Part shown: one piece after another, positions 32,149-44,967 of the stretch
How the letters are laid out: every line of letters starts with the position of its first letter
Numbering within the stretch: position 1 is the stretch's first letter
DNA from: Endotrypanum monterogeii
Lineage: Eukaryota; Euglenozoa; Kinetoplastea; Trypanosomatida; Trypanosomatidae
DNA length: 64,000 bases
Reading direction: 5' to 3'
Assembly (NCBI GenBank): GCA_000333855.2
Contig: CM007342.1
Coordinates: forward strand, 1 to 64,000
Position numbers and translations under genes: made by a program
Notes under the pieces: generated by a model
Seen by the model: the letters and a program-made list of their open reading frames with translations, nothing else
Database searches by the model: none
Told to the model about the DNA's origin: nothing

Positions 32149-34344
32149 CGGTACACACTCAGACGATAAGGGAGGCGAGGAGCATCAACAAAGGTACTTA
32201 TCAACTACATGTGCGCCGCGGGAAGGAGAGAGTGTCCATACCTCCGCACTCTTGTAAACACAAAGGCTTGCAGAGGCAAGTAGATAAACACTCAGAAAAG
32301 GGTTCGCTGTAGAAGAGAAACGCTGTATGTGTTGGTCCAATGTAGATGAGATCGACGCTAATGCCCTCACCGCATATATTCACCGTGACCCCGAAGATAC
32401 GTACACACGACGTCAACGAGATATACGGGATGATTGCCCTCAATCTGCTAAAGGTTTTCCTCAATGAACGATTTGCCGCCCGAACACTGAGCAAAGAAGC
32501 AGATTTTTTTTTCTGTTGTTTTTTTGAGTAACAGAGTTGGCAATCAAAGCGAGCATGCGGGAAATGAGAAAAAAAAAAACACAAGAAACGAGCACGAAGA
32601 CAAAATGCACTCTCTGTTCTTTTGCCACTACCCTGCAAACCCATCCTACACGGGGGCAAGCTAGAGCATCAGGCTTTAAAGAACCTCAATCAAAAAAACG
32701 CGGGAAAATTTGAGACCCAAGGCAAAAAATAAAAACCCGAAAAAAAGTGATATCGCAAGTCGCAGATATATGAAGTTCAACTCCATCAACCTCTCTAGCT
32801 TTTAGTGGCCCCCCCCCCCTGAAAAGAAACCAGGAACGCATATAGTCATCGGTTCGGAACACAAAAATTCAGAAAACCACACGAAGAAGACCGAAACATA
32901 ACTCGGATAAGAGAAAAAATCACATCTAGCGCCAGATAATGATTTTTAAAAGTATCTGGTTATTTATTTGAAGTGAAACAGAACATAATGAGAATAAACT
33001 CCATCAACTGTTTGCCGGCATTTTCATTCCTTTGGGGGGTTGGCGGAGGGTCCTTTGCGTGTGCTGCTTTGTTAGAACCTAAGCGTACTGTCCGCATTCT
33101 TGCATGTCTGCTCATTGACACACCTATTATCATAGGTGCGCACGCTTGCTACATCACCTTGAATATAAGATATATTCACAGAGATCCAACATGTAAACAT
33201 CGTCTAGTGGGCGAAAAACGAGTGGAAAACGGGGTGATACGAAGGGGGCAAGTACACAACAGTATGTTCCCCTCAAGAAAAAAAACATCGATTTAGAGGT
33301 GAGAAGTCACAATGCACGAGATACATTCGAGAACAGATGAAAAAAAAAAAATAGGGAGGAGAAATATAGGGGAGGAGGGGGGAACGCACTGGGCTTAGTG
33401 GTGTTACCTTGTTGAAGCTTATTCGGTAATTATTCCGGTGCCCTTGCATACGTATATTGCATTCCGTTGTGATTTGAGGGATGCACTGATGGTTCGTCGA
33501 AGTGACACCTGGATTCCTCCAAGGTATTTTCTGTGCTATCACTCTTTTCTTTGCCTTTTTCGATCCCAGTGATGTACCTGGGGCTACAAGGAGGTGCACC
33601 CCGATGTAGGCGAGTACGCACTACCATGAGTCCTTGTCACTCATCCAAACAAACATACCCCTCCAGTTCAGCACGCACATCTCATCGGTCGATACTCGAC
33701 TACACCCCAAGACAGATGTGCTCCTTTCTAATCAAAGAAAATTATACTTTCAGATAAACACTAAGCCAAACATCTGCCAGCGTGTCCATGACATTGGGTC
33801 TGCGGGTGCGTGGAAGTCGACGTAAGCAACATGAAACAAAAAAATATAACAGAGGCAATAAACAGGAGGGAAAAAAAAGGCCATTGGGAAATAAACAACG
33901 CCGTGCCTCCGTGGGGGCAAACATTTACACATATATGCTTGTATTTATCATGGATGCCTTTCCCCCATTAATTGCCTCATAGAGGTAAGCACAGGTAGCT
34001 CTCTGAAAACACAAAATAAAAAAAAATTACATGTACAGGCGGGTGTCGCAAGAGAAAATCGACTGTCGTCATATGTCGGTAGTGTCTCTCTCAGAGCTGG
34101 TGGGCTACGGAGGTCATCAGTTACAGAGAGAAAGAGGAGCTTCTGCACATCACAGTCGACAACGAGCAATACGAACACGAGCAGGTACACAAAAAACGAG
34201 TTCCAAAATAAAAGGGAGGATTGAAGCCCATGTCTTGCACAATGTACCGTATCAAAAAGGGAGAGATGAAGAGGCAGTGAAAGGGCACTAGTTTGAACAC
34301 GGCGATGGATTTTTGCGTAGTATAAAATTTTAAAATTTCCACAG

Positions 34345-34354
34345 CCCCCCCCCC

Positions 34355-34386
<32 letters not shown>
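34345..34386 (+). repeat. Composite C/CA/TA microsatellite
   Basis: A C11 run passes into CA units and then into about twelve TA units. The same C-to-CA-to-TA order without the C run recurs at 35491-35537. Confidence 0.85.
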
Positions 34387-35490
34387 CCGCACGTCGGTGT
34401 CATCGAGCGGTTGATTTTTTTCTTTTAGAGGTCAAGCCGTACCGGGGAACCGCGGCAACCTCCAGACACCACAGCCAAGGGGGTGATCTCTTCTCGTTAG
34501 GAAACACTGTTGCCCTCTACAGGGTGACTGAGGAGTATCTTCTTTTTTTTCCTACCTTCGGATTGTACGCCATGAGATGTTGGATGGAAAAAAAAAAAGC
34601 TATACAAGGGATCGAGAGTGTATGGCACTGTCTCCCTGGCGGATCGGATACGAGATGGAAGTGGACCCACGCAACTGCACGATCAAATTCAAAACGAAAG
34701 CCGTGGAGACGAAGCCTCTGAGTGACGACGACGACAAGGGTAGCAGGCGCTAGCCGTCTGCTAGGGACAACACACACACAAAAAACACTTCTGCTACAGG
34801 ATGAGATGAAAGGAAAACATTTTTCTTATACGGCGCCATATGGATCTGGGATGAGCGAGCGGCTAGCGACGTTCTCGTTAGGGGCACCAAATGATGCTTA
34901 ATATGCGGTGAGACACTGCGTATCAATTACGTACATGACAAAGAAAAGGCAATTCCTTTTTTTGTTTGTTTGTCACGTGAAGAGAGAAGCCGTCAAAACG
35001 CTATCTGAAGTATAAATAAGCCGTGAGGAGCCCAGCAAAATTTTGGCAACTTCTGAATAATAATAATAAAAAGGTGGAGAGGAATAGGAAGGGGTCACAT
35101 TGACTGCTTCTTTTCTTCTGCATACTATCCTGTCGAGATGCCGAGGAAGGGAACACAACATGTAACACGGTAAAGAGGTAAGCGTGGCACGTATACGCCT
35201 AAAGGGCTACACTCAAACCTCCAATTGGGGGTGTTCTTGTATACGTATGATGTAAACTTATGTACCCATTGGGAAGAAAAAAAAGGAGAAAACACATGAG
35301 GAGGGGGCGAGGTAAACAAGAGAACGAGTCAAGTTCGGGAGGAGAACAGAGGCGTAATAAACAGTCGAGAGGGTGAACATGATCAAGACTACCTTTGTTA
35401 TCAAAGAAACTCCCCTCTTCGCTACAAGACCCATAACAGGGGAAAAGAAAGGCACAAAACTCACTGTCAGCAGATTCGGGTATGATCACA

Positions 35491-35491
35491 A

Positions 35492-35537
<46 letters not shown>
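35491..35537 (+). repeat. Composite CA/TA microsatellite
   Basis: About eleven AC units followed by about twelve TA units. In minus-strand RNA this is UA repeats followed by UG repeats. Confidence 0.88.
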
Positions 35538-35913
35538 GCGAGGATGAGAAGTCAAAAAGACACAAAAAAATCAAACCTTCCACGAGAGGAGGAGGCAGTG
35601 GGGGACACTTGAAATATCGAGAAGTAAGGAGGAGGAAAGAAGTACAGTTGACGATGGTCGCGGAATAATAGCCACCGCCACACGACGGGAAGTGGTAAAA
35701 GAGGTGAAGAGAAATAATTGAAAGGACAACAGATCCAACTGCTCACATCAGTAGATGGCACATGAAGAAAAAAAGAGGGGGGGGAGGGGGGGGGACAAAC
35801 ACAAATATAAAGCACCGAACATGAACAGAAAAAAAAAAATCATCAATCCAAGTCGGTAAAAGATGGCATCAGCGAAACTCTTCATATAGAACCATCACAC
35901 ATACACACACAGA

Positions 35914-35979
35914 NNNNNNNNNNNNNNNNNNNNNNNNNNNNNNNNNNNNNNNNNNNNNNNNNNNNNNNNNNNNNNNNNN
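35914..35979. other. Sequence gap (66 N)
   Basis: Unresolved bases. The left flank is an AC microsatellite and the right flank starts CTCGGGTCCGG, so the gap probably marks a collapsed or unsequenced simple repeat. Confidence 0.99.
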
Positions 35980-38923
35980 CTCGGGTCCGGAGCTATCGAA
36001 CGTGTCACAAAAGATGATAACAAAGAAATGGGGGAATGCGAGAATCAACGACCGCAATAGTGAAGACAAAACGAAACTGAGACGTCGAACGATATGGAAC
36101 ACGTAAATATCTGACTCACTATCAAGATGCTTTTTTTTTCATCTTTCCATTGCCTCTATTTAACTTCCAATCGCTTTTCGAGCTCTGACATAGTCTTGTA
36201 TCCAAAGCCCTGTTGCAGAGAAGCAAAAGAGGGGTGGGGATGAAGGTGGTGGGTAAAGCATGAGGCGGGGCATTTGTCGTTGCGTGTTGCACTTCTAAGG
36301 TGCTGGAACGAGTACGGAGAGGAGATAAAAAATGATTGACAAAACACGCCAGGAAAGCAGAAAACTGCGAGTCGTGAAACACGCGACAAAAAAAAAACAT
36401 GGGGGAAAGACGAGGAGCACTCACTGAATAAGCACCATCGCATGAAAAGCAAGAGCGCTCAATAGAAACAAGGTGTAAACGCTAACACGCGCAAGTTGAA
36501 GTGCGAGATATAAAAACAGAAGAGGAAATACTGCACACTAGCTAGTGCTCTTTAACCTCGGAACTGTGCGAACAAGGAAAGGCTTCCATGGGGCCACTCA
36601 CGCTCAGATAAGGGGAAAGGAGAAGTTGGATATCGCACGCATACTGTCAAATTCTTTTTTTTTCTTTGGTGGGGGGGGGGTGGAGGGGACTTGGCATTTA
36701 CAACTTCCAGATTCGTTGATCTCTTTCCTTCCAGGAAAACCAACGATCATCGTTTTCAACTCATTTTAAATATTTTGCTTGCACACTTTCCTAGAAACAA
36801 TTTTATTTTTGTAATTTTGTCCATGACTCAAAACGAGTGCGCACTCCTACCGCAGCACATACACCCACAGGTTGTGTAGGGAAAACAAACGTTGAATAAA
36901 TAAAAAAGTGCGAACGATGAGAAGAAAAAAAAACATAGAAAAGACACGCACCAGCATATGGCTGGGTGGGGCCAACAATTCTATACTCTGAGAAAAAGAT
37001 AGAAGAGCGAGGGGCATGAAGGCCTGTAGTTTGAGCGGAGGGCTTACAAGCCTAGTTTGCAAGTCTGTTTTGGAGCGGTGTCACAACCTCTTTGGGCATC
37101 TCCCAGCTCATTAGAATAGTTTTTTTTGAATACTCTTGCTCTACATCCCTTGTTTTTCTTCTTTCTTACACCACTGCGGGTGTGCAGCGATCACCTCTTA
37201 CGTGTTCGTCCTGTTCAATTCCGTCACTTTAACAGTGAAATATATACAAGAGAGAACAAAATGAGATCGTTGATGAGTCACCTATATCAGCGTACATCAA
37301 TACCCAGGTGATAATAAAAGGGAAGGGAAGCGATGGGGAGTATGGGGGAGGGGTGAGGTGCAAGAGGGAGCACTCCTCTCATTCACCCTCAGACAGATAG
37401 AGAGACATACCCAAAATGTAAATATGAGCTCACGCAACGTACAGACGCTTCTCTCAGATAAAGCGGGGGCGGGGGATTCTTATCGGACGTGGGTTTTTTT
37501 TTGTCTTGCTGTCAGCCGGTGGGAGAAAGGAAGGGGGGGGGTGAAGAGTGAAGGAAAAAGATCGGGGTAAAAAAATGATCAAACAAAAATCGTGACTTAA
37601 ATCTGAAAGTTTAATTGGAGAACGGGGAAAGGTAATGAAAAATGAAAAAAAACACATGTTCAAATTAGCGGTTACTGGGAGATAAAAACGTAATAGGAAA
37701 CAAAGGGCCCTGGATGTCGTGTGCTCAAATTCGACTGCGTTTTGCTATTTTTTTTTGAATTTTTTGTGGCTGATCAAATGTATTTTTGGTGGCTATGGAA
37801 GGAAAAAAAAAATGACAAAAAAAAAAAAAAGAATCTCAGACCTAATCCTGGAATCACGGTTATTACATATGCGAACGCGCGCGAACTTGAATATCAAAAT
37901 GAAAGACAGACACAAAAAAACACTGAGCTGATTCGTGGTGAGTGTTTGAACTCACACAGCGACTGAGCACCTTGGAAAAAAAAAATCCACGTTTACCTAT
38001 TCGACTAATTGAGTTAAATAATACTAGAGATGGTCAAAAAAAATTCTGGCACACGTACGCCCTCTCCAGATGCCATAATCTTCGTCTGGAGTGTTCACCG
38101 TACAGTGACAGACACCCGTCTCACTCTTTTATGACCACCTCCTTTTCTCCTGTCTCTTTTACGAGAGCATATGTAGGTGTAAGTGCGTGGGTTCATACAT
38201 GTGCTCCGTAAAGAGAGGTTCCCGGGAAAAGGCATTGTGAGCAGGTCATTTTGTCCGACTAGTCTCTTTTGATTTATCTGCTGTTTGCTATGTAAAGCAG
38301 AAGAGCGTGCAAAACAGTGAACGACTAGAAGAAATGACAAGTACAGAAAAGTGTCTCTTAAGGGATTGTGGAGTACCCTGGCACCGGTGTGTGAGCAAAG
38401 GCAACACGAAGGGAAGGGGGAGGGAGAAACAAAAGGGAAAATGTTTTTTTTTCAGCTCCTACGAATAAACGAGTTGCCTACGATGAAAGGTTTCCCCTTT
38501 AATACATGGTAATACTTGACAACTGAATACAACAAGTCGAGAGCAGCATATGAAAGAAACACACACGCGCACGTGAAGAAAAAAAAAAGATAACAACAGT
38601 AGCAAGAGCAGCATAGAGTGGGACGCATACGAGATAGATTTTCGCCTGCGTATGTGCTGATGTTTACCTCGGAAATTAGTCAAAAGAGAGAAAGAAGCCA
38701 AAAAGAAAAGGAGTGTTGGGATTTTTGGATATCAGCTCTGTTTGCTAAACCAGCAAAACGGGCAAACAAAAAAAAAAACTGTAGGTGGTATACAAAAAAA
38801 AAAATGAAGTGTTGGTGAAGAGGGGGTCAAAACTGAACAGCACAAAGCCCATTGTTAGTCGCGCACAGCTGTAGCCCGCCGTTCGTCAACAGAAGAAAAG
38901 TCTTTTCTCTCGCCACAGATAAG

Positions 38924-38933
38924 TATATATATG

Positions 38934-38955
<22 letters not shown>
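38924..38955. repeat. TA microsatellite, interrupted
   Basis: Alternating TA with one G interruption near 38933, about 32 bases. Confidence 0.85.
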
Positions 38956-38964
<9 letters not shown>

Positions 38965-41900
38965 TTTTTTCTCCACCGACTTCAACATTTATCATCATGC
39001 AAGTGCTGGACGACCAAGACGTGAAGAACAAAATAAACAAAAATGCATTTTTTTGGCCATTGGAATGAGGACACCTTCATTGTCATACAATGCACCCAGA
39101 GGTCCACGCCCGCCGTTAGGCATTCACAAGAGCTCCAACTTTCCCATGGATATCTGCCCGAGATAGTGCAAATCAATGCATGAGGGCAGAGAAGGGGATA
39201 AGGAAGAGAGAAAGGGGGGAGTGCACCGACGTGAAAGGGTCTGACAGAAGGCAGTGTGAAAAAAAGAAGTACATATATATATATACGCATACATTCAGAC
39301 ACACAGAACACTCAATGCTCCTTAAGCGAAAAAGTGAGACGAGTGGGGAAATGGGGGATGGCATGAAGAGCGCTAAGAGTCTGACAGAGGTATTGCGAGA
39401 AGCAGAGAGAGACGAAATACGAGAGAACCTCTTTCCAACACGCGCACATGCACACACACACACACACGAAAAATACAAAACACAAAGATCTGCGCTCTTG
39501 TGTCTATATTCTTTCCTCACCTATTCGCTGAACCTTTGAATCTAGCAATACTATCTGTATTTGTCGAGCCTCCAAAGTGGATATATCTCCATATCTACCC
39601 ATCTTTTTTTTATTTTTCAGTTTGCTTTTCGTACTTGATGAAGTAAACTCGAATAACGTCTTCCGTGGGTCGAGCGTGACGAGCAGTGACCGATGAAGAC
39701 AATTTGGGCCGAAACCACCGACAGCAGAGGAGGGAAATACACGTATCGAATGGGGAGGGGCACAAAGGAAACACACGATGGGGCCTTGGATCGAGCGATG
39801 CGTGAGGGAAGGTGAGCAAGAAAGGAGAAGTGTGGCTCGTTCGAATGCGCAGGCGTATGCTCATCGTGCTTTACCAGTTGTAGTTCAATCAAAGATACTT
39901 TCTTCCCGTCCTTTTCCCCTCACCCTCTCCGGCAATGGAGAGAAACTAATATATTGCAAAAAGCTTTGTGGATTATCTAGGACACTGTTCACTGGTACTA
40001 ATGATTTTTTTTTTTTACAGACCAATGAGGAACCGCTTCTCACACACTCAGGGCGGGGGGAGGGAGATCGCTGATTTCACTTTTGTTGTCCCCTCCCTTT
40101 TTTTTTTTGCGCGGCTTGACATCGACTTCCCTCCCGCACCTCGCCCTACCCGCCTCCCTCTCCTCACAGGAAAAGTGTGGGAAAAAAGGTTTAAATTTTT
40201 TTGAATGTGATGTATTTGTCATCACACATACACAGAAAAAAAAAAAAAAGGAGGGGAGTGCGGAATAAAATATCGTCTGTGGTTTACACCACCCACGGAG
40301 GCATTGACACATGGAGGTATCTATCCTGGGTGAACCGATTTAGAACGACACTCGTACGCAATGCTCAGATACGCGTCCTTACAAGCGAAACGTGTCAACA
40401 AAGATTAGTATGAATTTGAAGTCAAGTCGATGAGTCGTAGCGAAGGTGAAGCCAGCGTAATTGAAATACAAAAATACACACTAGACGCGTCAGAATGAAA
40501 AAAAAAAAATAGCGGCACGTAAAAAAGAAGGTGAAAAACAAAAAGAGGAAGATCCAGAGAAATATTTATCAGAGAGAGCCGACAAAATGAGGAGAAGCAG
40601 ACGGTGAATATCGACCCGCGATGCGAGGCGCGCGCGACCCTCTCTCTCGTGAGGAGATGAAAACGCGGTATTCCCGAGGCATTAAAAAAGACGACGACAT
40701 GCACAAGTACCACCACGACAGATATGGTTACAAACCACTACAGACACACGTGAAAAGTATAACGTAAAGAAGGGGCTCACTACACACGTTTGCAGTAGCG
40801 CCAGTCAACGAAGACGCCCAGCTACTGTGAACTTCTCTGTTGAGTGGAGTGAAATATGGAAATACATGGAAATAAAAACAAAATCACAAAAGGAACACAA
40901 AAATAAATATATATATTTGAGGAGGAATATAATGATCCACACAGTAGAAAACAAAAAAAAGACAATGGCATCTGTGTGAAGTGACAGGTGCCGAACAGTG
41001 AGTCAAGGGAAAGAAAACAGGGGATAAAAATAAGAGGGTGAAAGCAGCTAATCGATGGCGAACTTGGAAAGGATAACATGACCACTCCGACACACGCACA
41101 CAACGACACGAAAAAAAAAAAAACATAAGCATAGGGGAAAAGATAGCACAGGAAATGTTCGCGTCAGTGACTTTGTAGGTCAAGTCGACCAATCAGTTGA
41201 GAGAAACATAAAATATAAACCGTACAAATAGACCGAGCAAAAATACAAAACAAACAAACAAAAAAAAATTGTGGCCACGGTAAGCAAAGGGGGGACGGGG
41301 GCATTTAGACGCCACTACATGGTTTACCCGTCCTCTTACAAGTACACACATGCGCCACCAACTCAGGAAAACACGTCCTTGGGCAAGAAGTACCATTGAT
41401 CACACTACCGCGCAGCTCTTTTCAGATGTGCCTTCTTGAGTTCAACGTGCAAACACATTCATTACACCAAGGTTCGTCAAGTTTTGCTGACCGTTAAGGC
41501 TTATCATTCCACTCACTCCCCTCCTCCCACCCCCGTTACTGCTCTTTGGACGTCGCTATGGGTTCAAAAGATTTCTTCACAGATGACTGATCCACCTTTG
41601 CTCGATTGAGAACCTGAAAGTCGCGAGGTGCGACATAAGCGCAAGAAAGGCGATGTTTTCCTTTTACAGTGACATATCCCTGAAGGTGATGATGTGCGAG
41701 TGATGCGATCGGGCGGTGCGGCTCGGCTAGGACGGATGCTTAGCTTCATTTTCCCCCTTCCTTTTTTTCCAACATGTGAAGGAAAAAAAGCAAGGAGGCC
41801 ACAAATCAATACGAACGCACTCTTATACACACACATACAGACACTCACAGACGGAGGCGGAGGTGCCCAGACTAATTTTTACTTACATTCATTGCAATGA

Positions 41901-42336
41901 TGATTGTACGCCATTCTGTTTTGATATATCTCGTATACCTCTTTCTCTTTGCGCATGTGTGTGTATGCGTCGGTGGGTGAGATAGGGTGGGAGCAAGGCA
42001 CAATCTCACCTATTTGCACAAAATTGTTGTATCAAGAGCAAAGGTCATCCACAACGGCGTTCACAAACATTTTTACCAAAGGAGAGCAGTCGGCTTTCCA
42101 GCGCACCTTCTCCTACCCCTAAAACACACAGACATAAAGGTGGAGGAGCGCGGAGAGGAAGGGGGGGAAAGGGAGGGGCAGAAAGGAAAGAGAAAACCAG
42201 TGGTACTCCGAGAAGAAGAAAACAAAGATCACTAAGCCACAAAAGAGAACGAATAAAGGTTTGTGAAGTACGCAAAGTAAAAGAAAAAAAAACTAGAGAA
42301 GAAACACGGGCTTTCTTTTCCACGGTCGCTTCATAA

Positions 42337-42360
42337 ATATATATATATATATATATATAT
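42337..42360. repeat. AT microsatellite
   Basis: Perfect AT alternation, about 24 bases. Confidence 0.88.
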
Positions 42361-42697
42361 GTTCACGTTCAAGTTTGTGACTCCATGACGCTTATACCGT
42401 ACGGTAGACGTGAGTTGTGAAGGGAGAGACGAAGAGGCGACAAAAAAGTCCACACCGATTATGGGGTAAAACAAAACACGGGTGTGCGAGCATCGAGGAG
42501 ATGAGAATTGGAAAAACAACAAACACCAGCAAAGAAGCAGTGCGGGGGGAAAAAAAAGACCCTATTACTGACTAGCGACAGTGCAAAGCGTAAAAAAAAA
42601 AAAACTTCAGTCGCAATCAAGAGCATACATAAGACATAATGCATATTTGAAAAAGATAAAAGCACGCGGAAACACATGCTTATATATACACAGCGAG

Positions 42698-42702
<5 letters not shown>

Positions 42703-42736
<34 letters not shown>
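42703..42736. repeat. TA microsatellite
   Basis: Alternating TA of about 34 bases, with one G interruption near the right end. Confidence 0.85.
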
Positions 42737-44235
42737 CGCACGTGTTATGTGCGTGTACTTCTATTCCCGCCTAAAGAGACATAAGAAGCACTGGAAAAAT
42801 ACAATACGAGCGTATCGAGAATGAGAAGAGGTAAGACACGAATTGTGTAAAGAAGTCAAAGCGAGAAACACAAACAGGCGCAGCACAAAAAAAAAAAAAA
42901 GATGAATAAATGAAATGATTTGTCTATTATACGAAAATACAAGCAATAGAGACTACAAGGAGTGGGTGAAAAAAAAAAAGAATCATAGTCTTCCCCGCGT
43001 TCACTAAGCGCCGGGTACACCTAGCACGGAAGGGTCCGTGAAGCAAAGAAAAGAAAGATGAAGCACACAGGGGTGCAAAAACGAAAAAAAAAAGCTCTAT
43101 ACGTGTTCTCTCGAGTATCGTCAAGAGCACAAATATACATGAAACACAGATGTGCAGGAAAAAAAAATAAAGGTGAGGAAGGGGAGGGAGGGTCTCTCTC
43201 TCTCTCTCTCTGCCTGCCTACCAATGCGGGATCATGATACTGTTCGCATGGAGATCTGTACGGGGAAGGAGAGGGGGGGGAAGTACACAAACGCATAAAC
43301 GACACAACAGGAAAAGTTACAAAAAGCGATGGAAAAAAAAAGAACACACGAAGGCACGCCAACACACACACAAAAAAAAAAGTGAAATTAAATCAACGAC
43401 AGCTCTCTTTTAAGGGGGGGGGGCAAAGGGTTGGTTTGTTCGGGTTAGGGCCAGGGAGGCATCTGTCGAGAGAGAGGGAGAGAGGGAGGAGCGCACGGAG
43501 GGGGGAAATTCGTCCGAAGACTACAGCGAAGGGGTGGGGGCGAGGCTGAGATGGATGGTCATACAAAGGATTTTTCACGTACCGGCATGGCAGCAAGAAT
43601 CACGCAGCGATACCGTCTCACGGTCTTGTCACACGAGGGAGACCGAAAAGAAGTTGAGGAGTTCAACGGTTTTAGCGTACACATATGTGCTGTTGTGCAT
43701 CCGCATCTTCTGAATCAGTTGAAGTATGCAGAGAATAAAACAGAGGAAACCACGCTGACTACCGCATCTTGACAGCCACGGATATGTGAATACAAAATGC
43801 ATTCTACACCGCTACCTAGTCTTTTCTTTCGAATCAAAACATCGGTGTTCTTACAAGAAAGATGTTGGAAATTTGACGGCACCCCTTCGCATACAAACCT
43901 ACGGTCGTCGACCCTGCTCACTTTCACTTGCAGAGATGCTTACGCATGCAATGCATACCATACTTTTTTTTTTGTAACTGCAGTCCCTCATCTTGTGGTA
44001 TGGAGAAGCACACGCATATATATACATACATGTGTGTGCAGATGCATGACAATAGACTGCAATCAGGGAACAGCGTGTCTACCATGGCGTCCCTAAAAGC
44101 GATAGACGCAAAAGGAGTTCACATGCCCTCGGCTACCCCTGCTCTCTAGTCTGTTTCCTTGCTCACGGGAGACACGTCTGAAGATATGTATGTGTGGAGG
44201 GGGGCCATCCATGAGTTTTGCTGCAGAGCGCAGGT

Positions 44236-44967
44236 TTACGAAGGAGCAACAAGTAGCTGCGGGAGAAAAAGGGAATCGGTGCCCAGCTGCTCCTGCATAC
44301 GAGCAAGTCCCTCCAGGGCACTCTGCTGTGCCATGGAACGCAGCTGCATCACATAGGTCGAGTAGGCAAAGCTTAACAGACCCACTGCAGTTATGTTCTG
44401 TGGGGTCCCATCGGCCCCAACCACCTGCACTGTGTACCGCCGCAGCGGCAGCGAGATCTGCGGACCAGTAAACCACACACCGAGGGAGGAAGTGTTTTCG
44501 AGGGCACTTCGGCTCAGCTCCATCGAGAAAGGGTCCCCGGCATCTGCTCGGCAGAACTCCCGCGCCTGCTGAATGAAAGCCGCCCAGGTTTGCCGCATGA
44601 AGTCCACTACCTGTGGCGGGTAGCCAGCCCGGACGCTTTCACATAGGTCATGCTGTGCGGCGCTGTTCAAGAGCATCAGTATGCTTATGCGGCGATCCGC
44701 CTCCGAAATTGCCGCGGCTTTCTCATGCTTGGCTATAAAATCCGCCAGTTCCGCTTGCTTTTGTTTTTCGACGACCAACTGTTGCAGTGCCATGTCATCA
44801 CGCGAACAGGGGCACGCCACGGGGCTTGAGGACGAGTAAGATCGAGCACGGCTCGCATATGATACGGTGAAGCGACTGCGACCAGCAGGAGTATAGTACC
44901 CTTGCGGTTTTGCCGGAGTGTCCACCGGCGCCACGCTTGTGGAGACAAGGGACATAGTGGCACACAT
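44236..44967 (-). CDS. Protein of unknown function, helical N-terminal half
   Basis: The frame encodes 243 residues from the ATG at 44965-44967; a second ATG 12 bases on (44955) is equally possible, and the open stretch upstream to 45006 has no ATG. The first 60 residues are Ser/Pro/Ala/Arg-rich and low in structure. Residues about 58-115 are charged and helical (MALQQLVVEKQKQAELADFI), and the rest has balanced composition with a Tyr/Val-rich, possibly beta-strand segment (LPLRRYTVQVVGADGTPQN). I recognise no domain, signal peptide or membrane segment. It stands alone between two very long intervals (14.0 and 3.9 kb). From memory, T. brucei has one gene between CGM1 and GMP synthase, which this would match. 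High third-position GC supports it being real. Confidence 0.75.
   Translation of the reverse strand: MCATMSLVSTSVAPVDTPAKPQGYYTPAGRSRFTVSYASRARSYSSSSPVACPCSRDDMALQQLVVEKQKQAELADFIAKHEKAAAISEADRRISILMLLNSAAQHDLCESVRAGYPPQVVDFMRQTWAAFIQQAREFCRADAGDPFSMELSRSALENTSSLGVWFTGPQISLPLRRYTVQVVGADGTPQNITAVGLLSFAYSTYVMQLRSMAQQSALEGLARMQEQLGTDSLFLPQLLVAPS

Larger units (their letters stand above)
30250..44235. other. 14 kb gene-free, purine-rich interval
   Basis: No recognisable protein is encoded on either strand over about 14 kb, an extreme length for a trypanosomatid gene array. Much of the + strand is A/G-rich with A8-A14 and G8-G15 runs, so the transcribed strand is rich in T and C. CA and TA microsatellites recur (30979, 34345, 35491, 38924, 42337, 42703), and there is a 66-base sequence gap at 35914-35979. 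The part at 43.2-44.2 kb nearest the next gene is less biased and probably its 3' UTR. Many splice-acceptor-like tracts are present without an open reading frame behind them. Confidence 0.7.

Noticed and set aside
43551..43772. 73-codon ATG frame on the + strand
   Set aside because: It is antisense to the transcription unit, lies in the probable 3' UTR of the gene ending at 44236, and has no recognised similarity.
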